Below, piece after piece: positions 45,915 to 55,228 of a stretch of 64,000 nt of DNA; position 1 is the stretch's first letter; the number at the start of each line of letters is the position of its first letter. This DNA is from Polaribacter sp. L3A8. GTDB lineage: Bacteria > Bacteroidota > Bacteroidia > Flavobacteriales > Flavobacteriaceae. The notes below the pieces were generated by a model. It did no database searches, was not told the DNA's origin, and saw nothing but the letters and a program-made list of their open reading frames with translations. The stretch covers positions 1,200,001-1,264,000 of the forward strand of contig NZ_CP047026.1 of the NCBI RefSeq assembly GCF_009796785.1. Direction: 5' to 3'. The translations under genes and the position numbers were made by a program.

Positions 45915-46076
45915 AATAAAACCTATAGATTCAGTATTTAATATACCCGTAAAAAAAATGTGAACAACTGTGTAATCAGCGAGTAATAATTTTAAAATAT
46001 TCCAAAATTAACTCACAGATTTTACGGATTCACACAGCGTAAATAAAAGAAATACAAATAATCAACTTTTAAAAAA

Positions 46077-46709
46077 ATGATCACAACACAAACAACACTA
46101 TTTTCTGAAATAGAAAACGTAATTAAAGGTTTAAACTTTGCAGCCATAACAGAAGAACGTAAAACCGTTTTACAACCTTTGGCAGATTATATTCAAACCA
46201 AAGTTTCTAATCAACAAGAAATTAGAATCAACTTTATTTGTACGCACAATTCTAGAAGAAGCCATTTATCACAAGTTTGGGCACAAGCAATGGCTAGCTA
46301 TTTTAACGTTAAAAATGTATTTTGTTATTCAGGAGGAACAGAAGCTACTGCTCTTTTCCCGATGGCTGCAGAAACGTTGAAAAAGGCTGGTTTTCAAATT
46401 AAAACAATTGCAGATGGTAAAAACCCTGTTTATAGTATAAAATACGGAGAGAATGAACATCCGATTATTGGGTTTTCTAAAAAATTAGATGATGATTTTA
46501 ATCCAAAATCTAAGTTTGCAGCAATTATGACTTGCTCGCAAGCAGATGGCGGTTGTCCGTTTATTGCAGGTGCAGAAAAACGCATTCCGATTACTTTTGA
46601 TGATCCAAAGGCATTTGACAATACACCTCAACAAGCTGAAAAATACCAAGAAAGAAGTCTGCAAATTGCAACAGAATTATTTTATGTTTTCTCTCAAGTA
46701 AATTTATAA
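46077..46709 (+). CDS. Low-molecular-weight phosphatase-type arsenate reductase, 210 aa
   Basis: The CX5R loop [22 protein letters not shown] near residue 58 is the active site of low-molecular-weight protein tyrosine phosphatases and thioredoxin-type arsenate reductases. Two further cysteines in [13 protein letters not shown] near 150 could form the disulfide relay that regenerates the enzyme. A 50-residue N-terminal helix region precedes the core. It ends 2 nt before the ACR3 gene, so arsenate reduction and arsenite export are coupled. A true phosphatase role cannot be excluded. Confidence 0.82.
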   Translation: MITTQTTLFSEIENVIKGLNFAAITEERKTVLQPLADYIQTKVSNQQEIRINFICTHNSRRSHLSQVWAQAMASYFNVKNVFCYSGGTEATALFPMAAETLKKAGFQIKTIADGKNPVYSIKYGENEHPIIGFSKKLDDDFNPKSKFAAIMTCSQADGGCPFIAGAEKRIPITFDDPKAFDNTPQQAEKYQERSLQIATELFYVFSQVNL

Positions 46710-46711
46710 AA

Positions 46712-47752
46712 ATGGCTTCAAAAAAATTAAGTTTTCTAGACAGTTACCTAACCTTATGGATATTTGTTGCCATGGCAATTGGAGTAAGTTTAGGGTATTT
46801 TATTCCTACTTTTCCAAACATTATAAATTCCTTTAGCAGCGGAACTACAAATATTCCTATTGCAATTGGCTTAATATTAATGATGTATCCGCCTTTGGCG
46901 AAAGTCAACTACGCACTATTACCTAAGGTTTTTAAAAACACAAAAATCTTATCCATTTCACTAATTTTAAACTGGATTATTGGTCCTGTTTTAATGTTTA
47001 TTTTGGCAATTACATTTTTACGTGACTATCCAGAATACATGGTCGGACTTATTTTAATTGGTTTGGCTCGTTGTATTGCAATGGTTTTGGTGTGGAATGA
47101 TTTAGCAGAAGGAAGCGCTGAATACGGAGCTGGACTAGTGGCTTTAAACAGTATATTTCAAGTTTTTGCATATAGTTTTTATGCATGGCTTTTTATAACT
47201 GTACTTCCTCCCTATTTTGGGTTTGAAGGTGCAATTGTAGATATTTCCGTAGCTACTATTGCAGAGAGTGTTGCTATTTACTTAGGTGTCCCGTTTCTAT
47301 TAGGTATTTTAAGTAGATTAATTTTAGTGAAATTAAAAGGAGAAGAATGGTACACAAATAAATTTATCCCTACAATTTCTCCATTAACCTTAATTGCATT
47401 GTTATTCACCATTGTAGTGATGTTTTCTTTAAAAGGAGAATTAATTGTAGAAATACCTATGGATGTATTAATCATCGCTGTTCCTTTATTAATTTACTTT
47501 ACATTGATGTTTATTATTGGATTTTTCTTTACCAAAGCATCAGGGGCAGAATATGATAAAACTGCAGCCGTGGCATTTACAGCTGCAGGTAATAATTTTG
47601 AATTAGCAATAGCAGTTGCCATTGCTGTTTTCGGTTTAAACTCCGGACAGGCTTTTGCAGGTGTAATAGGTCCTTTAGTAGAAGTACCTGCTTTAATTTT
47701 ATTAGTACGTGTTTCTTTTGGGTTGAAGAAAAAATATTACAATAAAGCCTAA
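46712..47752 (+). CDS. arsB: ACR3-family arsenite efflux transporter, 346 aa
   Basis: Exports arsenite across the inner membrane. Ten hydrophobic helices are seen. The conserved cysteine is in [20 protein letters not shown] near 131, and [31 protein letters not shown] near 280 is the family's second signature. The length is normal. It is the last gene of the ars operon. The symbol is by common use; acr3 is the more exact family name. Confidence 0.93.
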   Translation: MASKKLSFLDSYLTLWIFVAMAIGVSLGYFIPTFPNIINSFSSGTTNIPIAIGLILMMYPPLAKVNYALLPKVFKNTKILSISLILNWIIGPVLMFILAITFLRDYPEYMVGLILIGLARCIAMVLVWNDLAEGSAEYGAGLVALNSIFQVFAYSFYAWLFITVLPPYFGFEGAIVDISVATIAESVAIYLGVPFLLGILSRLILVKLKGEEWYTNKFIPTISPLTLIALLFTIVVMFSLKGELIVEIPMDVLIIAVPLLIYFTLMFIIGFFFTKASGAEYDKTAAVAFTAAGNNFELAIAVAIAVFGLNSGQAFAGVIGPLVEVPALILLVRVSFGLKKKYYNKA

Positions 47753-47816
47753 TTTTATAAACATTTTACTATATAATGAGTTAAATTTGTGTAAACCATC
47801 TTAAGAAATTGCACAA

Positions 47817-49280
47817 ATGAATTTAACCATTGAAAACATACTATTAGTAGGATCTATACTCCTTTTTATAAGTATTATTGTTGGTAAAACCTCCTATAAA
47901 TTTGGAGTACCAACTTTAATACTTTTTTTAGCTATCGGAATGATGGCTGGTTCTGAAGGTATTGGAGGTATCCGTTTCGACGATCCTAAAATGGCACAAT
48001 TTATAGGTATTGTTTCGCTTAACTTTATTTTGTTTTCTGGTGGTTTAGACACCAATTTTAAAGCCATAAAACCAATCCTTAAAGAAGGGCTTGTTTTATC
48101 CACCGTAGGTGTTTTACTCACAGCACTTTCCTTAGGTACTTTTGTTTGGTATGTAACAGATTTCACAATTTATGAAAGTTTGCTATTAGGTTCTATTGTA
48201 TCTTCTACAGACGCAGCCGCCGTATTTTCTATTCTACGATCTAAAAACTTAGCATTAAAAAATAATTTAAGACAAACATTAGAGCTAGAAAGTGGTAGTA
48301 ATGACCCAATGGCTTATGTATTAACATTGGCTTTTTTAACTTTAGTAATCAATCAAGATTTAAGTATTGCTTCTATAATACCCATGTTTTTACAACAAAT
48401 GATCTTTGGCGGAATTGCTGGTTTTGGTTTTGGTAAATTAAGTAAGGTTATCATCAATAAAATTAAACTAGATTTTGAAGGTTTGTATCCTGTTTTAGTA
48501 ATTGCACTTATGTTTATTACTTTTTCTGCCACAGATGCTGTTGGTGGAAACGGGTTTTTAGCCATTTATATTTGTGCTGTCTATTTAGGAAATCAAGATC
48601 TCATCCATAAAACAACTATTTTAAAAATGTTTGATGGTATGGCTTGGCTTATGCAAATTGTTTTATTCCTTACACTAGGTTTACTTGTTTTTCCATCAGA
48701 AATAACCCCATATATGGGTGTTGGAATCTTAATTTCTGTATTTTTAATTCTAGTTGCGAGACCAATAGGCGTTTTTATCAGTTTAATGTTCTTTAAAATG
48801 AAACTTCGTAGACGACTGTATATTTCTTGGGTTGGCTTGCGTGGTGCTGTACCAATTGTGTTTGCTACATATCCGCTTTTAGCGGGAATAGACAAAGCCA
48901 ATATCATTTTTAATATTGTGTTTTTTATATCGGTAACCTCTATTTTAATTCAAGGTACTACATTGTCTCTTTTTTCTAAATGGCTAAATGTTGCCTTGCC
49001 AGAAGAAACCAAACCGATTGCAGAAAACGAGCGATATATTTTAAATCTACCAAAATCTGCGATGAAAGAAATAGATATTCTTGCAGATAGTGATGCCGTT
49101 GATAAACGTATTATCGATTTACATTTTCCAAAATCGGCATTTATCAGTATGATAAAAAGAAACGGAAAATTTGTGCGTCCTGGAGGTACAACTGTTATAC
49201 AAGCGAACGATACACTTGTGGTTTTATTAGATAATGAAGAAAGTCTAAAAGATGTTTACGAAGTTCTTAATAGAAAATAG
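47817..49280 (+). CDS. Potassium/proton antiporter, CvrA/NhaP2 type, 487 aa
   Basis: A CPA1-type membrane antiporter of about 12 helices (residues 5-395). It has the exchanger aspartates in SSTDAAAVFSILR near 136 and LELESGSNDPMAYVL near 160. A C-terminal RCK/TrkA-C domain follows (about 410-487, FPKSAFISMIKRNGKFVRPGGTTVIQANDTLVVL). It adjusts potassium or pH. TAAATTTG at 47782-47789 is a fair -7 element. It lies just after the arsenic operon on the same strand but is probably separate. Confidence 0.88.
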   Translation: MNLTIENILLVGSILLFISIIVGKTSYKFGVPTLILFLAIGMMAGSEGIGGIRFDDPKMAQFIGIVSLNFILFSGGLDTNFKAIKPILKEGLVLSTVGVLLTALSLGTFVWYVTDFTIYESLLLGSIVSSTDAAAVFSILRSKNLALKNNLRQTLELESGSNDPMAYVLTLAFLTLVINQDLSIASIIPMFLQQMIFGGIAGFGFGKLSKVIINKIKLDFEGLYPVLVIALMFITFSATDAVGGNGFLAIYICAVYLGNQDLIHKTTILKMFDGMAWLMQIVLFLTLGLLVFPSEITPYMGVGILISVFLILVARPIGVFISLMFFKMKLRRRLYISWVGLRGAVPIVFATYPLLAGIDKANIIFNIVFFISVTSILIQGTTLSLFSKWLNVALPEETKPIAENERYILNLPKSAMKEIDILADSDAVDKRIIDLHFPKSAFISMIKRNGKFVRPGGTTVIQANDTLVVLLDNEESLKDVYEVLNRK

Positions 49281-49361
49281 TGAGTTTAAGATTGATAAAA
49301 TTAGTAAATAAATAGACTTAAAACATGTTGACAACTACAGAACTAAAATTAAACTTTTTCT

Positions 49362-49499
49362 TTTGAATCTGTCGATTACATAAAAACTGGATATAGACGC
49401 TGTGTTTGTGGTTCTGATAATATTTATTACAAAATAAATGAAAATAGTGTAGAAATTATGGCAATAATTGGGAAACAAGATTTGAAAAAAATTCTATAA
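49362..49499 (+). pseudogene. ParE/RelE-type toxin remnant, C-terminal 45 codons
   Basis: An open frame without a start reads FESVDYIKTGYRRCVCGSDN, then IYYKINENSVEIMAIIGKQD and KKIL-stop, the typical end of ParE-like toxins. The N-terminal half and any antitoxin are gone. An intact pair follows 230 bp downstream. The remaining bases of the 49281-49718 spacer show no gene. Confidence 0.6.
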
Positions 49500-49705
49500 T
49501 TTAATAATTACAATTGTAAACACCGCATAATAAAAATTACTAACTAGTGCTTTATCAAAAAAAAGTTGTTTATCTGAAAATACCTATTTCTTGCGGAAAA
49601 TAGGCGTGCACTTTAAACGTAACTTTTCCATTAAAAATAACGTTGCCAACGAGTAATAAAAATCCGCTAATTATAAAATATTGAATATAAAAATGATAAT
49701 TTTTG

Positions 49706-49713
49706 TATCTTTG
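49706..49713 (+). promoter_or_regulatory. -7 element of the toxin-antitoxin operon
   Basis: TATCTTTG fits TAnnTTTG; a TTG lies 22 nt upstream (49681-49683). With transcription starting near 49720 the antitoxin should begin at the ATG at 49731 and not at 49719. Confidence 0.55.
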
Positions 49714-49730
49714 ATAAAATGCTTAATGAT

Positions 49731-49973
49731 ATGGATATTCAAACACGTAAAATAGAGTTCATACAAGATTTTCTTAAAATACAAAGTGAGGAGTTAATTT
49801 CTCGACTTGAAACTTTATTAAGAAAAGAAGATTCCCCATCAAATACAAATGAATTTGAACCAATGACTATTGAGGAATTCAAGAATAGAATTGACAAGTC
49901 TATGGAAGACTCTAAAAATGGAAAACTAATAAGCTCAAGTGACCTGAAAGCTAAAATCAATAAATGGAATTAA
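49731..49973 (+). CDS. Antitoxin of a RelE/ParE-type pair, 80 aa
   Basis: A small acidic helical protein (MDIQTRKIEFIQDFLKIQSEELISRLETLL) with a middle segment MTIEEFKNRIDKSMEDSKNGK like toxin-covering arms of Bacteroidota antitoxins. A DNA-binding motif is not evident. It overlaps the toxin start by 10 bp, the usual order for such pairs. Confidence 0.75.
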   Translation: MDIQTRKIEFIQDFLKIQSEELISRLETLLRKEDSPSNTNEFEPMTIEEFKNRIDKSMEDSKNGKLISSSDLKAKINKWN

Positions 49974-50281
49974 CTGTTTTTTGGACTGAATTTAGCGAAA
50001 AGGAATTAGAAAGTATTTTTAAATATTATAAGGAAAAAGCAAACGTTACTGTTGCCAAAGAAATTATTTATGGAATTTACGAAGAAACTCTAAAACTAAA
50101 ACAACAACCAAGAATTGGACAAGTTGAAGAATTTCTTAAACAACGAAAACAAGAATTTAGATATTTAGTTTATAAAAATTACAAAATAATTTATTGGATA
50201 AATAACAGTGAAAATCGAATTGAAATTAATGACGTTTTTGACACGAGACAAAATCCACCAAAATTAAAACGAACAAAATAA
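49964..50281 (+). CDS. RelE/ParE-family toxin, 105 aa
   Basis: The N-terminus VFWTEFSEKELESIFKYYKEKANVTVAKEII and the C-terminal strands FRYLVYKNYKIIYWINNSENRIEINDVFDTRQNP fit the RelE/ParE fold. Members act on mRNA at the ribosome or on gyrase, and the target cannot be told here. The last residues (PPKLKRTK) are basic. It follows the antitoxin with overlap. Confidence 0.86.
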   Translation: MELTVFWTEFSEKELESIFKYYKEKANVTVAKEIIYGIYEETLKLKQQPRIGQVEEFLKQRKQEFRYLVYKNYKIIYWINNSENRIEINDVFDTRQNPPKLKRTK

Positions 50282-50425
50282 AACCAGTTGCCAACACCTT
50301 TTATATAAAATTTCTTCACAATCAAAATTAGTTACTTTTCTATAAACTTCTATTCCCTACAAACAACAACTTAGAAACAGTTTACTACAAAACCTAAATC
50401 AATATATAAAAAGCAATAGTCTCTT

Positions 50426-50442
50426 TTGCAATACCATTGCAA
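50426..50442 (+). promoter_or_regulatory. Candidate Fur-family operator upstream of the metal cluster
   Basis: TTGCAAT-acc-ATTGCAA is a perfect 7-3-7 palindrome. The -7 element TATATTTG (50454-50461) begins 11 bp later, so the palindrome covers the upstream part of the promoter of the DUF6660 gene. Its central 15 bp share 12 positions with the site at 56847-56865. Confidence 0.65.
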
Positions 50443-50466
50443 CAATAAAGACTTATATTTGTGCCA

Positions 50467-50775
50467 ATGAAAATTTTAACCTTCATACTAGCTTTCTATA
50501 TTTTTGCACTCAACTTAACACCTTGTGCAGATTTTGTGGTGCCTAATGATATGGTTAAAACTGAAGTTTCACAAATTAATGACGACCATCAGCATCAAGA
50601 CTTAGACTTATGTTCTCCTTTTTGCATTTGTCAATGTTGTCATGTAAACGCTTCTGATCTAGAAGTAGCTATCTTTAACATTAAATCTTCTAACATTTCT
50701 ACACAAGATTTTTTCTATCGAAATGGCTCGGAAAAAGACTTTACTGCTTCAATTTTACAACCTCCAATAGGATAA
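50467..50775 (+). CDS. DUF6660-type small metal-cluster protein, 102 aa
   Basis: A signal-like N-terminus (MKILTFILAFYIFALNLTPCADF) is followed by a His/Cys-rich stretch, DDHQHQDLDLCSPFCICQCCHVNA, that could bind metal outside the cytoplasm. The ATG at 50467 is used because the GTG at 50461 lies in the -7 element. It precedes the CusA-type pump by about 110 bp and is probably co-transcribed; a metal chaperone or sensor role is inference. Confidence 0.7.
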   Translation: MKILTFILAFYIFALNLTPCADFVVPNDMVKTEVSQINDDHQHQDLDLCSPFCICQCCHVNASDLEVAIFNIKSSNISTQDFFYRNGSEKDFTASILQPPIG

Positions 50776-50889
50776 TTCAGTTTTTTAAGAGGATACTTAT
50801 ATCCAAACTTGAGTACTACACACTCATTTAATTTCGAATGATTCTAACTGGATTATATCGAGAAACCTCACTGAATTAAACCTTTTTTT

Positions 50890-53800
50890 ATGATTAATAA
50901 AATCATTGATTTTTCAATCAATAACAAATTTATTGTTGGTTTGCTCACACTTACCATTATTGCAGCTGGTATTTGGAGCATGACCAAAATACCCATTGAC
51001 GCTGTGCCAGATATTACCAACAACCAAGTACAAGTAATTACCCAAGCACCTAATTTAGGTACCGAAGATATTGAACAAATAATAACCTATCCGGTTGAAG
51101 TTGCCATGAGTAACTTACCAAATGTACAAGAAATTCGTTCTATTTCTCGCTTTGGCTTGTCTGTTGTTACCGTTGTTTTTGATGACGATATGGGCACGTA
51201 TTTACCTCGTCAATTAGTAGCAGAAAAACTAAACGACATTAAAGCTCAAATTCCCGAAGGATTTGGAGAACCATCTATGGGCCCCATCTCTTCTGGTTTA
51301 GGAGAAATTTATCAATATACATTAAAAGTACAACCAGAATTTAAAGACAAATACTCTCTTACCGAGTTAAGAACCATGCAAGATTGGATTGTACAACGTC
51401 AAATGGCCATGGTAAAAGGTGTTGTAGAAGTAAACGCCATTGGCGGAAAAATAAAACAATATGAAGTTGCCGTAGACCCGAACGAGTTAAATGCAATTGG
51501 TTTAACCATTACCGATGTTTTTGAAGCATTGGAAGCGAATAATCAAAATACAGGAGGCGCTTATATCGAAAAAAATCATCAAGCAAATTTTATTCGTGGA
51601 GAAGGATTGGCAAGAAGTTTAGATGATATTAGACAGATTGTTATTAAAAACACCAATAACATTCCAATTACCATTGGCGATATTGCAACCGTTCAATATG
51701 GTGCTGCCATTCGTTATGGTGCACTAACCCAAGATGGAGAAGGCGAAGTTGTTGGCGGTTTGGTAATGATGCTTAAAGGCGCAAACTCGAACGAAGTTAT
51801 AGAAAACGTAAAGTTAAGAATGGCTGAAATAGAAAAGTCGTTACCAGAAGGCGTTGTTATAGAACCTTTGTTAGATAGAAGTAAATTAATAAATGAAACT
51901 ATCTCTACCGTTTCTAGCAACCTTGTGGAAGGCGCATTAATTGTTATTTTTGTGTTGATTTTCTTATTAGGTAATTGGCGAGGTGGTTTAATTGTAGCCT
52001 CTACAATTCCGTTGTCTTTGTTGTTTGCATTTATATTAATGAACGCTTTTGGCGTTTGGGCAAACCTTATGAGTTTGGGAGCCATCGATTTCGGAATTAT
52101 TGTTGATGGTGCCGTAATTATTGTAGAAAGCACTGTTTTCTTAATTACATCACAAGTATTAAAAAAGAAAAGTTTATCATCAAAAGAACGTGATAAAATT
52201 GCATCTAAATCTTCTAAAAAAATGATGAATACTGCCTTTTTTGGTCAGTTGATTATTCTAATTGTTTTTCTACCAATTCTAGCCCTAGAAGGTATTGAAG
52301 GCAAAATGTTTAAACCAATGGCATTGACTTTTATTTTTGCCATGATTGGTGCCATGTTATTATGTTTAACCTATGTACCAATGATGTCTGCCTTAATTTT
52401 AAGAGCGCCAAAATCTGATGAAAAATCGTATGGAGACCGGTTTGTGCATTGGGCAGAACGCACTTATCAACCTTTATTAGAAAAAGCCTTAAAAAAAGGA
52501 AAATTGATTATTGGAGCATCAGTGGTTTTATTCGGAATTACAGTTTTTATGTTTTCTAAAATGGGTGGCGAATTTATACCGCAACTAGATGAAGGTGATA
52601 TAGCTTTTCATGCTATTTTAAAACCCGGAAGTTCTTTATCAGAAACCATTGAAACCACCACTAAAATTGAGCAAATTGTAAAAGCAGAATTCCCAGAGGT
52701 TAAAAAAATTGTAAGTCGTATTGGTGTTGCCGAAATTCCAACTGATCCAATGCCAATGGATATTGCAGATGTTTTTGTAATTCTAAAACCTAAAGAAGAA
52801 TGGACAACCGCAACCTCTAAAGATGAGTTAATTGATAAAATGAAAGAAGCTGTTGAAATGATTCCTGGTGTAAATTACGAATTTACACAACCTATGGAAA
52901 TGCGTTTTAACGAATTACTAGAAGGTGTTAGAGAAGATATTGCTATAAAAATTTATGGTGAAGACCTCGATATTCTTTCTCAAAAAGCAGCAGAAATATC
53001 TAAAATTATTGCGGGTACAGAAGGCATTGGAGATATGAAAGCAGAGGCAACAACCGGATTGCCACAAATAACTATTACCTATAACAGAAATAAATTAGCA
53101 CAATACGGATTGCAAATAAACATGTTAAACCAAATTGTACAATCTGCTTTTGCAGGAGGAACTGCAGGTATTATTTTTGAAGGTGAAAAACGCTTCGATT
53201 TAGTAGTAAGATTAAATACTGAAAACAGAAAAGATATTTCAGACGTGCAAAACTTGTTTATCAACTTGCCTTCTGGAGTGCAAATTCCTTTGCGTGAAGT
53301 TGCCGATGTGAGTTATAAATCGGGTCCGATGCAAATTAGTAGAGACAACACCAATAGAAGAACCTATGTTGGTATTAATGTTAGAGGTAGGGATGTAAAA
53401 TCTTTGGTAGAAGAAATCAAAGTAAAACTAGACGCAAAGTTAACATTGCCCGCAGGTTATTTTATCCGCTATGGCGGTGCTTTTGAGAATTTAGAACGTG
53501 CCAGTAATCGTTTGCAAACTGTTGTTCCGCTTGCGCTCTTACTTATTTTTGTATTGATTTATTTTGCGTTAAAATCACTACCACAAACGTTAATGATTTA
53601 CTTCGCAATACCAATGGCAACGATTGGTGGTGTTTTTGCTTTATGGTTTAGAGACATGCCGTTTAGTATTTCTGCAGGTGTTGGTTTTATTGTACTCTTT
53701 GGGGTTGCCGTTTTAAACGGACTGGTAATGATTAGCGGCCTAAATGAACTAAAAGAAGAAGGCGTTACCAATTTAAAAGACCGAATTATTGAAGGCACAA

Positions 53801-55224
53801 AAAGACGAATCAGACCAATTATGTTAACCGCTTTTACAGATGTTTTAGGTTTTTTACCAATGGCAATTTCAGCATCTGCAGGCGCAGAAGTGCAAAGACC
53901 TTTAGCAACCGTTGTTATTGGTGGTTTATTGACCGCTACCCTATTAACTTTATTTGTTTTACCTATTTTATATCATTGGGTAGAAAATAAAACTTTTAAT
54001 TTTAAGATGAAAAAAAAACTCATTATAACTCCGGCTATTTTAATTTTTATGTTCCAATTGCCAATTGTTGGTAATGCACAAGAACCTGCAGATAAATTAC
54101 CTGTTATTTCTATTCAGGATGCGGTTATGTTATCAAAAGAAAACTACCCGAGTTTAAAACAACGTCAGTTAGAAATAGAGAAACAACAACTTTTAAAAAG
54201 TACTGCTTATGATTTTGGCACCACTCAGATTTACACAAGTGGAGAAGAAATAAAGAGTGGTTCTGGTGTGTATACAACTATCGGTTTAGGACAATCTAAT
54301 ATTGATGTATTTGGAATTTCATCAAAATTAAAGTTACAAAAACAACGGATTCAATTGGCAGAAAAAGCATTTCAGCTTTCTGAACTAGATTTAGAATTAG
54401 AAGTTAAAAAAGCTTGGTCTAACGTTTTTAAAACCAAAAGGAATTATAGTCTATACAAAGAATTGGATTCTATTTATGATAATTTTGAAAAATCTGTCGC
54501 TTTAAATTATGAAGTAGAGGCTATTTCTAAATTAGAATATTTAGCCGCTAAAAACCAACGTTTACAAATTCAGAATAAAAAAACACAAGCGTATAGTGCG
54601 TATGTTATAGCCTTGCAACAATTTAATTTATGGTTTGTTTCTGATGATTTCTTTACGGTTCCAAATAAATTCGAAGATCTCAATACCATAGATATCAATA
54701 CATTTAATACTGCATCTCATCCTTTATATGGCTTATCTAAATTGCAAGTTGCAGAAGCAGAAGCTAATTATAAAGTTGCAAAAGCAGAAAGTTTACCAAA
54801 ATTCAACCTTCAAGGTGGTTTGCAAAAAGTAGGTAACAGTTCTGGTTTTTATACCTATCAAGCAGGTGTTACCATTCCTTTTTTATCAGGAAATACCAAA
54901 GCACAAATTAAAACAGCCAAAATAGATAAAGAGATTGCAGAAGCTAATGTAGAATTTCAGAAAAAAGAAGTACAGTCTAAATTGTTTCAAGCAAAAGAAA
55001 ACTATCTAAAATGGAAAACTTCGTGGTTGTTTTACAAAGAGGAAGTTTTACCGCTAACATCAGTACAAAAAACAGGCGCATTATTTGCTTACAAAGAAGG
55101 AGAAATTGATTATACCACTTTTACGCAACTTATAAAAGAGGCAATTCAATCGGAATTAGAAGCACAAGACTCATTTATCAATTATCTAGAAAGTACTTTC
55201 GAATTACAATATTTTAAAAATTAA
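50890..55224 (+). CDS. CusA/CzcA-family metal efflux RND pump fused to a TolC-like domain, 1444 aa
   Basis: Residues 1-1035 form a heavy-metal RND pump. It begins MINKIIDFSINNKFIVG, with the porter-domain start IPIDAVPDITNNQVQVIT, the proton-relay segment SLGAIDFGIIVDGAVIIVEST near 400, and the last helices ATVVIGGLLTATLLTLFVLPILYHWVE. From the methionine at 1040 a second signal-peptide-like helix follows (MKKKLIITPAILIFMFQLPI, then VGNAQ). The remaining 380 residues are an outer-membrane factor of the TolC kind, with LEVKKAWSNVFKTKRNYSLYKELDSIY and AEAEANYKVAKAESLPKFNL. The pump drives metals such as Cu, Zn or Cd out of the periplasm with the CusB-like partner encoded next. Confidence 0.92.
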   Translation: MINKIIDFSINNKFIVGLLTLTIIAAGIWSMTKIPIDAVPDITNNQVQVITQAPNLGTEDIEQIITYPVEVAMSNLPNVQEIRSISRFGLSVVTVVFDDDMGTYLPRQLVAEKLNDIKAQIPEGFGEPSMGPISSGLGEIYQYTLKVQPEFKDKYSLTELRTMQDWIVQRQMAMVKGVVEVNAIGGKIKQYEVAVDPNELNAIGLTITDVFEALEANNQNTGGAYIEKNHQANFIRGEGLARSLDDIRQIVIKNTNNIPITIGDIATVQYGAAIRYGALTQDGEGEVVGGLVMMLKGANSNEVIENVKLRMAEIEKSLPEGVVIEPLLDRSKLINETISTVSSNLVEGALIVIFVLIFLLGNWRGGLIVASTIPLSLLFAFILMNAFGVWANLMSLGAIDFGIIVDGAVIIVESTVFLITSQVLKKKSLSSKERDKIASKSSKKMMNTAFFGQLIILIVFLPILALEGIEGKMFKPMALTFIFAMIGAMLLCLTYVPMMSALILRAPKSDEKSYGDRFVHWAERTYQPLLEKALKKGKLIIGASVVLFGITVFMFSKMGGEFIPQLDEGDIAFHAILKPGSSLSETIETTTKIEQIVKAEFPEVKKIVSRIGVAEIPTDPMPMDIADVFVILKPKEEWTTATSKDELIDKMKEAVEMIPGVNYEFTQPMEMRFNELLEGVREDIAIKIYGEDLDILSQKAAEISKIIAGTEGIGDMKAEATTGLPQITITYNRNKLAQYGLQINMLNQIVQSAFAGGTAGIIFEGEKRFDLVVRLNTENRKDISDVQNLFINLPSGVQIPLREVADVSYKSGPMQISRDNTNRRTYVGINVRGRDVKSLVEEIKVKLDAKLTLPAGYFIRYGGAFENLERASNRLQTVVPLALLLIFVLIYFALKSLPQTLMIYFAIPMATIGGVFALWFRDMPFSISAGVGFIVLFGVAVLNGLVMISGLNELKEEGVTNLKDRIIEGTKRRIRPIMLTAFTDVLGFLPMAISASAGAEVQRPLATVVIGGLLTATLLTLFVLPILYHWVENKTFNFKMKKKLIITPAILIFMFQLPIVGNAQEPADKLPVISIQDAVMLSKENYPSLKQRQLEIEKQQLLKSTAYDFGTTQIYTSGEEIKSGSGVYTTIGLGQSNIDVFGISSKLKLQKQRIQLAEKAFQLSELDLELEVKKAWSNVFKTKRNYSLYKELDSIYDNFEKSVALNYEVEAISKLEYLAAKNQRLQIQNKKTQAYSAYVIALQQFNLWFVSDDFFTVPNKFEDLNTIDINTFNTASHPLYGLSKLQVAEAEANYKVAKAESLPKFNLQGGLQKVGNSSGFYTYQAGVTIPFLSGNTKAQIKTAKIDKEIAEANVEFQKKEVQSKLFQAKENYLKWKTSWLFYKEEVLPLTSVQKTGALFAYKEGEIDYTTFTQLIKEAIQSELEAQDSFINYLESTFELQYFKN

Positions 55225-55228
55225 GAAA

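Noticed and set aside
45960..46060. Phrase actcacagattttacggatt before the arsenate reductase gene as a repeat element
   Set aside because: Similar phrases occur in many bacterial spacers, but no second copy was found in this window, so a repeat cannot be supported.
51714..52133. Minus-strand frame inside the CusA-like gene
   Set aside because: Antisense shadow of conserved pump sequence, with no start region or known family.
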